From: Synechococcales cyanobacterium 340R_concoct_173_sub
GTDB taxonomy: Bacteria; Cyanobacteriota; Cyanobacteriia; Leptolyngbyales; Leptolyngbyaceae
DNA length: 19,587 nt
Assembly: GCA_025354065.1 (NCBI GenBank)
Contig: JANXNM010000091.1
Location: 1-19,587 of the forward strand
Direction: 5' to 3'
A program made the translations under genes and the position numbers. Of the stretch, positions 14,366 to 19,587 are shown one piece after another; position 1 is the stretch's first letter, and the number at the start of each line of letters is the position of its first letter. The notes beneath the pieces are model-generated. The model saw only the letters and a list, made by a program, of their open reading frames with translations. It had not been told where the DNA came from and searched no databases.

Positions 14366-14629
14366 TTAGTTTACAAGCACTGGAACCTTTTGTTCAGCCA
14401 TCTCACGAATCAACGGCAACTTGCTATGAACATAATGCGTCATCGCTTGAGACTCACTCACACTCAACGTTTGGTCCTTCGTGAACTGACGCATTAACCA
14501 TTGTTCCAGACCTGGATCATCCAGACGGACCAACAGACTTGCTTGGCTCGATTCCACCAGAGTCCAGATTTGGCGAAGTCTGAGTGGGTTTATTATGTTG
14601 ATAGATGTATTTGATGATAATGCAGTCAT
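14366..14629 (-). CDS. Small hypothetical protein, 87 residues
   Basis: No named family is recognised. The sequence is soluble and probably helical, with NPLRLRQIWTLVESSQASLLVRLDDPGLEQWLMRQF at about 14-49 followed by a polar helix and KLPLIREMAEQK near the end. The layout recalls short conserved cyanobacterial proteins of unknown role. The ATG at 14629 has a good ribosome site (AGGT, plus-strand 14637-14640, seven-base spacer), which supports expression. It has its own upstream region and lies convergent to the zinc-ribbon gene with only 58 bases between their stops. Confidence 0.72.
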   Translation of the reverse strand: MTALSSNTSINIINPLRLRQIWTLVESSQASLLVRLDDPGLEQWLMRQFTKDQTLSVSESQAMTHYVHSKLPLIREMAEQKVPVLVN

Positions 14630-14809
14630 TGCTCATACCTCTGAGTGGGGCAAAAATTAGAACAGAATGATCAAGGCTGTGAAGTGGAAGCAAACCTTAA
14701 GAAAATCTTTTGATTTCCTAAAGATACAGCCTTTTGCACTAGAGAGTCAAAAATCCTTGCGATCGTTACAATCTTTCGAAATCTTTCGGAACACTTTATA
14801 TTTCGATAC

Positions 14810-14853
14810 AAAACCCGATGAGTAAATGCAAGCAATCCCATGCATCGGGTTTT
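14810..14853 (-). terminator. Terminator downstream of msrB
   Basis: AAAACCCGATG (14810-14820) pairs perfectly over 11 bases with CATCGGGTTTT (14843-14853) across a 22-base loop. On the minus strand the stem ends in TTTT and lies just after the msrB stop, as an intrinsic terminator would. The T run is part of the stem and the loop is rather long, so efficiency is uncertain. Confidence 0.7.
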
Positions 14854-14875
14854 GGTTTAGGGCTGGATTGGTTAC

Positions 14876-15286
14876 TTACGCTTGCGGCGTAAAATCCATA
14901 GAAACGCCATTCATGCAATAGCGTAATCCCGTAGGTTTTGGTCCATCATTAAAAACATGACCCAAATGTCCGCCACATTTCGCACAATGTACTTCCGTGC
15001 GGCTCATGAACAATGTGCGATCGACGGTAGTTTCGACGGCACCTTCGATCGGCAGAAAGAAGCTAGGCCAACCTGTGCCGCTGTTGAATTTGGTATCTGC
15101 TAAGAACAACGGTGTACCACATCCTGCACAAGAATAGGTTCCCTCATCATAGACCTTATCGAGCGGGCTAGTTCCAGCACGTTCGGTGCCATGCTTACGT
15201 AGGACTTTAAAGGCTTCTGGAGAAAGCTCTGTGTGCCACTCTGCATCTGTTTTTTGGATGGGGAATTCGTTGTTTTGCGCTGCCAT
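14876..15286 (-). CDS. msrB: Peptide-methionine (R)-S-oxide reductase
   Basis: The 136-residue enzyme reduces the R form of methionine sulfoxide in oxidised proteins, usually with thioredoxin as donor. Both structural zinc pairs are present (Cys53/Cys56 in CAGC, Cys101/Cys104 in CAKC), and the catalytic Cys124 lies in RYCMNG. The signatures GTGWPSF (70-76) and GGHLGHVFNDGP (105-116) are intact, and length is typical. No signal peptide is seen, so it acts in the cytosol. The ATG at 15286 follows GAGG (plus-strand 15294-15297) at a seven-base spacing; this ribosome site lies inside a small palindrome. It is transcribed away from the terminator-bounded region and probably alone, since the antiporter upstream ends 131 bases before it. 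Confidence 0.96.
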   Translation of the reverse strand: MAAQNNEFPIQKTDAEWHTELSPEAFKVLRKHGTERAGTSPLDKVYDEGTYSCAGCGTPLFLADTKFNSGTGWPSFFLPIEGAVETTVDRTLFMSRTEVHCAKCGGHLGHVFNDGPKPTGLRYCMNGVSMDFTPQA

Positions 15287-15291
15287 GGAAA

Positions 15292-15304
15292 TACCTCAGA
15301 GGTA
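15292..15304 (-). promoter_or_regulatory. Palindrome covering the msrB ribosome-binding site
   Basis: TACCTC-A-GAGGTA is a perfect 6+1+6 inverted repeat. In the mRNA the GAGG ribosome site would be part of one arm, pairing with the CCUC just 5' of it in a five-base-pair stem with a three-base loop. The stem is small, so an effect on translation is possible but weak. Confidence 0.35.
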
Positions 15305-15308
15305 GAGT

Positions 15309-15336
15309 TAACTAGAAGATTAAGTGTAACTAGAAG
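15309..15336. repeat. 10-bp direct repeat upstream of msrB
   Basis: TAACTAGAAG occurs at 15309-15318 and 15327-15336, with an 18-base period. Similar flanking bases (TTAAG, TAAG) follow each copy. The pair lies 23-50 bases before the msrB start, so within its leader or promoter. The period equals that of the repeat upstream of holA, which also contains TAACTA. Confidence 0.45.
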
Positions 15337-15417
15337 GTAAGTTCGATCGTTCTCAATAAAAGCATCAGGGTTGACACTTTCTCTATTTTGCACGATTAGA
15401 CTCGATTTTATCTAGGG

Positions 15418-16533
15418 TTAAGCAGTGGCGATAACCGGATGGAAGTAAAACGCGAGCGCTAAAACAACATAGGCCGCCAGTAACAATATGCCCTCTAACC
15501 AATTGGATTTACCATCAGAACTAATGGAGTTGGTAATCAACACTGCCACCATCACCGCCACTAGTTCAAAAGGATTGAAATCCAAGTCCATCGGTTGACC
15601 AATCAACCAGCCCACAATCACCAACATCGGAGCGACAAACAGTGCAATCTGTAGGCTAGATCCCACCGCCACCGAAACCGACAAATCCATCTTGTCCTTC
15701 ATCGCCACCGTCACCGCTGTCGCATGTTCTGCCGCATTTCCCACAATAGGCAACAAAATTACGCCCGTAAATAGTGGCGTTAGTCCTAATAGCGCTGTCG
15801 CCTCTTCCAGACTGCCGACCAAAAGCTCGGATTCGATCGCTACCCCAATGGTGCAAGCAAACAACACCCCAATCCAAAGTTTCAAATTAGGTTGATGGGC
15901 TTCTTCTTCTCCACCTAGATTTGCCTCAGCCATTTCGATCGAATCATCACCCGCCGTTCCGACATCATATAAGTAGGTATGAGTCTTCATGGAAAACAGA
16001 AGCGTCAAGCCATACACCACAATCAACACCACCGCCACCGCCACCGAAAGCGTCTGAATGGTAGATTCACTAATTCCTGTCGAGGTGTAATTAACCGCCG
16101 TCGGCAACAACATCGCAATCACCGCCAAATTCATCGATGAAGCATTCACCCGCGCCACTACAGGCTGAAACGACTGTTCTTTATAACGCAGACCGCCGAG
16201 CAACATCGACAACCCCATCACCAACAGCAGATTGCCAATAATGGAGCCTGTCAAGCTCGCCTTCACGACATCAACCAGCCCCGCGTTCAGCGCGACAACC
16301 GCAATAATCAACTCCGTCGCATTTCCAAACGTGGCATTGAGCAATCCGCCCAAAGTTGGACCAGAAACAACAGCAATTTCTTCTGTCGCCGTGCCCATCC
16401 AAGCCGCCAAGGGCAAGATAGCTGCCGCAGCCGTCAGAAAGATCACAAGCGAACCCCAATGGAGAACAGTGGCCGCGATCGAAATGGGGATAAAGACCAG
16501 TAGGCCCAGAAAGACGATGTTTTTAATTGACAT
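15418..16533 (-). CDS. cax: Calcium/proton antiporter (CAX family)
   Basis: This 371-residue inner-membrane protein exchanges Ca2+ (or related cations) for H+. About eleven hydrophobic segments are seen, split in two halves by an acidic loop (about 195-212, rich in Asp/Glu). Each half carries the CAX signature: GNATELIIAVVAL at 70-82 (c-1) and GNAAEHATAVTVAM at 265-278 (c-2), whose Glu74 and Glu269 bind the cation. Length matches bacterial CAX proteins, which lack the N-terminal regulatory tail of plant members. The ATG at 16533 has no clear ribosome site. In cyanobacteria such antiporters aid calcium and salt or pH tolerance; here no linked regulator is seen. Ion specificity cannot be read from sequence. 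Confidence 0.95.
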   Translation of the reverse strand: MSIKNIVFLGLLVFIPISIAATVLHWGSLVIFLTAAAAILPLAAWMGTATEEIAVVSGPTLGGLLNATFGNATELIIAVVALNAGLVDVVKASLTGSIIGNLLLVMGLSMLLGGLRYKEQSFQPVVARVNASSMNLAVIAMLLPTAVNYTSTGISESTIQTLSVAVAVVLIVVYGLTLLFSMKTHTYLYDVGTAGDDSIEMAEANLGGEEEAHQPNLKLWIGVLFACTIGVAIESELLVGSLEEATALLGLTPLFTGVILLPIVGNAAEHATAVTVAMKDKMDLSVSVAVGSSLQIALFVAPMLVIVGWLIGQPMDLDFNPFELVAVMVAVLITNSISSDGKSNWLEGILLLAAYVVLALAFYFHPVIATA

Positions 16534-16976
16534 AGAAAAGTAATACGTGACAGGTTGACTGAAATAAATCTAACTGAGATAAATTTTATTTGCTTATTTT
16601 TAAACTGATTCAACATCCATAGCAACTTGCAGATCTGATTTAACTTTTATTCTCAGCGATCGTAATAGCAACGTTAGGGATTATCGGAAAACTGGGGATC
16701 GCTCTAAATTTTTGCCCATTTTTTGCGCCATGTTGGGTAGATCTAGGAGGGGATCTTTGCTAAAATTTTTAAATGTAAGTCAAAGTTGGCTTAATTTATG
16801 TATTTTTGCGTAATCCTTTTTTAAGTCGATCGTTCTTGCGAATTAAATCTTCTAATTTAATTTGTCCCACTATTTCTATAAAAAAGGCAGTATGAATACA
16901 TAAGCGTGACGGGCGATCCCAGGCAATGTTTAGGTATCCGTCAACCTTATAAATCTCTTATTCTGAGGCAACCATC
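16534..16976. other. Non-coding divergent intergenic region
   Basis: These 443 bases separate the antiporter (minus) from the 58-residue gene (plus). I see no supported gene. An AT-rich inverted repeat AATTAAAT (16841-16848) with ATTTAATT (16855-16862) lies about 115 bases before the plus-strand start, and TATAAA near 16877 could be a -10 box. The length of the region leaves room for a small RNA, but I can point to no terminator or conserved structure that supports one. Confidence 0.45.
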
Positions 16977-17153
16977 ATGCAATCTATCCGACAAGCCACC
17001 CAGCGTAAATACACTCAACTCGTTAACTGGCTCCATGGCGATAACGATCGTCTTCAGAAAATGTTGACGACCGTACAAGAAAGTAATCCAGGCCAGGACA
17101 ATGCTTGGTGCATTGATAAACTCTGGGCCGATGAAAGTGCTTGGCGCGCTTAA
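16977..17153 (+). CDS. Small hypothetical protein, 58 residues
   Basis: A short reading frame encodes a hydrophilic 58-residue protein beginning MQSIRQATQRKYTQLVNWLH and ending CIDKLWADESAWRA. The ATG is preceded by GAGG at 16965-16968 with an eight-base spacer, and the composition is coding-like, with one CGATCG site inside. It has no signal peptide or membrane segment; several Trp (four) are notable for its size, and the single Cys is at 45. I do not recognise a family. The stop lies 69 bases before the DUF362 gene on the same strand, so the two may be co-transcribed. Confidence 0.7.
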   Translation: MQSIRQATQRKYTQLVNWLHGDNDRLQKMLTTVQESNPGQDNAWCIDKLWADESAWRA

Positions 17154-17222
17154 GGTTAGTAAACAGACTCGCAAAACCGATCGATTCAAATCCATAATTT
17201 ACCACTCTTCAGGATTAATTTA

Positions 17223-18185
17223 GTGTCAGATTCTTCCGTCAGCCTCCTCCGCGCCTCCTCCTATGTCCTTGACGATCTGCGTCAATCTGTAGCCGCGTTG
17301 CTTGAACCGTTGGGTGGGATGTCGGCCTTTGTGAAACCGGGCGATCGGGTTCTTTTGAAGCCAAATTTGCTCACGGGAGCAAGGCCAACCAAAGAATGCG
17401 TGACCCGTCCAGAACTTGTCTATTGTGTAGCTGAATTGGTGATTGCGGCGGGCGGAAAGCCATTTCTCGGGGATGGTCCGGCGTTTGGCAGTGCCCATGG
17501 GGTAGCTCAGGCGAATGGATATTTACCGTTGATGAATGAGTTAAACGTGCCGATCGTTGAATTTAAGGGTGCACGCTACGAAACCATTAGCGAGGAGTTT
17601 GATCATCTTTTGTTATCGAAAGAAGTCATGGAAGCGGACGTGGTGATTAACTTGCCTAAGGTGAAATCCCACGTTCAGCTCACTTTAACTATGGGAGTTA
17701 AGAATTTATTTGGCTGTGTGCCGGGGAAAATGAAGGCGTGGTGGCATATGGAAGCGGGTAAGGATGAAGCCCGGTTTGGCCAAATGCTAGTGGAGACGGC
17801 TCGGACAATTTCACCGAATTTGACAATTTTAGATGGAATTATTGGGCATGAAGGAAGTGGGCCGAGTAATGGTGAACCTCGCGAATTAGGGATTTTGGCG
17901 GCATCAAGTAATGTATTTGCATTAGACCGATCGATCGTAGATCTGTTACAAGTTGCACCGGAGCGAGTATTGACCATAGCAGCGGCTCGTAAATTAGGGC
18001 TTTGTCCTGAACTTGAAGAGATTGAGTTTCCGCTTTTGACTCCAACAGAATTAAGATTTGACGGCTGGAAGTTGCCCGAGAAGATGATGGCAATAGATTT
18101 TGGTGCGCCGCGTGTGTTGCGATCGACCTTTAAGCATTTGTATATTCGATTTATTAAGGAGCCGATGGCAGCGTATTCGAGATAG
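17223..18185 (+). CDS. DUF362 domain protein
   Basis: The 320 residues match DUF362, a family of uncertain function often linked to iron-sulfur proteins. Landmarks are VLLKPNLL (43-50), a GDGPAFGSAHG stretch (83-93), VVINLPKVKSHVQLTLTMGVKNLFG (139-163), and DGIIGHEGSGPSNGEPR (about 204-220). Many DUF362 proteins carry a C-terminal 4Fe-4S ferredoxin domain; this one has none, and its few cysteines are scattered, so it is the single-domain form. The start is a GTG at 17223, supported by AGGA at 17211-17214. It lies 141 bases upstream of ycf3 on the same strand. A link to photosystem I or its Fe-S centres is only a guess from that neighbour. Confidence 0.88.
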   Translation: MSDSSVSLLRASSYVLDDLRQSVAALLEPLGGMSAFVKPGDRVLLKPNLLTGARPTKECVTRPELVYCVAELVIAAGGKPFLGDGPAFGSAHGVAQANGYLPLMNELNVPIVEFKGARYETISEEFDHLLLSKEVMEADVVINLPKVKSHVQLTLTMGVKNLFGCVPGKMKAWWHMEAGKDEARFGQMLVETARTISPNLTILDGIIGHEGSGPSNGEPRELGILAASSNVFALDRSIVDLLQVAPERVLTIAAARKLGLCPELEEIEFPLLTPTELRFDGWKLPEKMMAIDFGAPRVLRSTFKHLYIRFIKEPMAAYSR

Positions 18186-18228
18186 ATTTTTCTAAGCAAA
18201 CCTGGGAACATGTAATTGATTCATAAAT

Positions 18229-18240
18229 AAATACGTATTT
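18229..18240. promoter_or_regulatory. AT-rich palindrome between DUF362 and ycf3
   Basis: AAATACGTATTT is a perfect 12-bp palindrome 87 bases before the ycf3 start. It could be an operator for ycf3 or, with the flanking ATA/TAT bases, a weak hairpin at the end of the DUF362 transcript. Nothing in the sequence decides between these. Confidence 0.35.
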
Positions 18241-18326
18241 TATTGGAGAGATTGGCTTAATACCACCGGGTCGAAATAGAATAGAAAAACAGAATTTACT
18301 TAACCTCTCTCATCACCTATTTTCCT

Positions 18327-18848
18327 ATGCCACGTTCTCAGCGCAACGATAATTTTATCGATAAAAGCTTTACGGTGATGGCGGACATCATTTTGAAGGT
18401 GTTTCCAGCTAGTAAGCGTGAAAAAGAAGCCTTTGCCTATTACCGCGATGGCATGTCGGCACAGGCAGATGGTGAGTATGCAGAAGCGCTAGATAACTAT
18501 GCAGAAGCACTAAAACTAGAGGATGACTCGAACGATCGGGGTTACATTCTTTACAATATTGGCTTGATTAAGGCGAGTAATGGCGACCATGACGAGGCGC
18601 TAGGATACTATAATCAGGCGCTGGAGATTAATCCTCGGATGCCTCAGGCGTTGAACAATGTGGCGGTGATCTATCACTACCAAGGCGAACAGGCAATAGA
18701 GGACGGCGAGAATGAGGTGGGTGAGAACCTATTTGATCAGGCGGCGGAATATTGGAAGCGAGCGATTTTGTTGGCACCTAATAATTACATTGAGGCGCAG
18801 AATTGGTTGAAGACGACGGGCCGATCGACGATGGATGTCTATTTCTAA
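18327..18848 (+). CDS. ycf3: Photosystem I assembly protein Ycf3
   Basis: This 173-residue protein is a thylakoid-associated chaperone needed to assemble the photosystem I core. The opening [20 protein letters not shown] is almost diagnostic of Ycf3. Three tetratricopeptide repeats follow at about 35-68 ([22 protein letters not shown]), 72-105 ([21 protein letters not shown]) and 120-153 (ending [18 protein letters not shown]), and the conserved tail [14 protein letters not shown] is present. Length is normal (about 170). The ATG at 18327 gives the canonical N-terminus. Its presence fixes the host as an oxygenic phototroph. It lies downstream of the DUF362 gene and 32 bases ahead of the next one. 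Confidence 0.97.
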   Translation: MPRSQRNDNFIDKSFTVMADIILKVFPASKREKEAFAYYRDGMSAQADGEYAEALDNYAEALKLEDDSNDRGYILYNIGLIKASNGDHDEALGYYNQALEINPRMPQALNNVAVIYHYQGEQAIEDGENEVGENLFDQAAEYWKRAILLAPNNYIEAQNWLKTTGRSTMDVYF

Positions 18849-18880
18849 TTCTTTTTGCTTGTCAACATTTTTTCTAAGCT

Positions 18881-19587
18881 ATGCGATCGACTCGACGTAA
18901 TTTTTTTCTCATGGGCGGAATTGGAGCTTGGTTAATGGGCCGATCGCAGTTAGCATCGGCTCAAGGCTTGACGAGCCGATCGGTGATACCCCGGTTTCAA
19001 CGCCCGACCCATTTGGGGACGACGTTTAGTCCATTGCAATGTTATTACTTGGGCGTGGATTATAAGGCGGCGTTTCGGGAAATTTGTCAGTTGGGTCTGA
19101 CTCGAATTCGATTGGGGGCATATTGGAATGAGATTGAACGATCGCCGGGGCAGTTTGATTTTTCCCAGTTGGATTGGTTACTAGACGAAGCCCATCGCAA
19201 TAATATTACGGTGGCGGTGGCGGTGGGGATGAAGGTGCCTCGATGGCCGGAATTTCATTTTCCAGGCTGGGTGAGCGATCGGTATGACACGAAGTCGGGG
19301 GAAATTGCCTTAGACCTGCGTAGTCCGGCGGTGGCACAGTTGTCGTTGAAGTTTGTGGATGCGGTGGCGCAGCATTGTCGGTATGCACCTGCGGTTCAGT
19401 ATTGGCAGATTGAAAATGAGCCGTTTACGCGATTGGAGATTGCAGGCGGGCGTTTTTTGAGTGCGGATTTTGTGCGGAGTGAGGTGGCGCTGGTCCGATC
19501 GAGTCTGTGGCGATCGCAGAAAATATTGCTTACCAATGCGATTCATTTGCCAAGCCCGAAGCTAGCGGAGGATTTGCCTGCGTTTCA
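18881..19587 (+). CDS. Glycoside hydrolase-like protein with Tat-like leader (partial, runs off the window)
   Basis: The first 235 residues are present and the frame is open to the window edge. The N-terminus MRSTRRNFFLMGGIGAWLMG has a twin-arginine motif (TRRNFF at 4-9) and a hydrophobic stretch, then Ala-Ser-Ala at about 25-27, so export as a folded protein is likely. The rest reads as a TIM-barrel hydrolase of clan GH-A: LGLTRIRLGAYWNEIERSPGQFDF (71-94), LDWLLDEAHRNNITVAVAVG, and QYWQIENEPF (173-182), where Glu180 of the Asn-Glu-Pro motif is the expected acid/base. The second catalytic Glu should lie beyond the window. The exact family and substrate cannot be named. Start is the ATG at 18881, 32 bases after ycf3. 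Confidence 0.82.
   Translation, partial: MRSTRRNFFLMGGIGAWLMGRSQLASAQGLTSRSVIPRFQRPTHLGTTFSPLQCYYLGVDYKAAFREICQLGLTRIRLGAYWNEIERSPGQFDFSQLDWLLDEAHRNNITVAVAVGMKVPRWPEFHFPGWVSDRYDTKSGEIALDLRSPAVAQLSLKFVDAVAQHCRYAPAVQYWQIENEPFTRLEIAGGRFLSADFVRSEVALVRSSLWRSQKILLTNAIHLPSPKLAEDLPAF

Noticed and set aside
14517..14636. Alternative minus-strand frame starting at the ATG nearest the ribosome site of the 87-residue gene
   Set aside because: It yields only about 39 codons, and its start lies immediately against the AGGT, too close for proper spacing.
16730..16813. Short plus-strand frame of 27 codons in the antiporter upstream region
   Set aside because: It is very short, has no ribosome site at a suitable distance and no coding-like composition.
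18299..18306. Perfect Pho-box unit CTTAACCT before ycf3
   Set aside because: Only one unit is present; no second or third copy follows at 11 bases in either direction, so a single octamer match is not enough.

Overview
The window looks like chromosome from a cyanobacterium. The octamer GCGATCGC (HIP1) recurs, for example near 113, 1353, 2085, 8189, 12854, 13612 and 19510, and its core CGATCG is scattered through nearly every gene. The gene content agrees: a Ycf3 photosystem I assembly protein, a LabA-like NYN protein, a SphR-like response regulator, and several small proteins of types I associate with cyanobacteria. I cannot name a genus. I see no rRNA, tRNA, CRISPR array, transposase, prophage or origin.

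Layout. 1-543: an HU-type nucleoid protein with its own terminator. 564-2387: an ABC half-transporter of the exporter type. 2477-3133: a HEAT-repeat protein. 3147-3305: a strongly palindromic, non-coding element. 3372-3914 (minus): a LabA-like NYN protein with changed acidic residues, followed by an AT-rich spacer. 4323-9416: a C-factor-like short-chain dehydrogenase, then a 1408-residue SNF2-family ATPase. 9464-9600: two oppositely oriented GC-rich hairpin repeats around a 19-bp tandem array, between convergent genes. 9665-11626 (minus): holA (clamp loader delta) and, upstream of it, an OmpR/PhoB-family regulator resembling SphR. 11627-11917: a divergent control region with four 11-bp-phased repeats. 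11918-13887: a tight plus-strand cluster of a short [2Fe-2S] ferredoxin, ribD (riboflavin synthesis) and a membrane-anchored hypothetical. 14089-14629: a small zinc-ribbon protein and a convergent 87-residue hypothetical. 14810-16533 (minus): a terminator, msrB and a Ca2+/H+ antiporter. 16977-18848: a 58-residue protein, a DUF362 protein and ycf3. 18881-end: the first 235 residues of a glycoside hydrolase with a Tat-like leader, cut off by the window edge.

Most genes are housekeeping and sit singly or in short runs, and I do not see one clear new multi-gene system. The parts most worth a second look are non-coding or subtle: the concentric palindrome at 3147-3274, the LabA-like protein beside it that lacks some expected acidic residues, the phased repeat array in front of the ferredoxin-ribD cluster and the response regulator, the flanked tandem array at 9464-9600, and the 58-residue gene ahead of DUF362.
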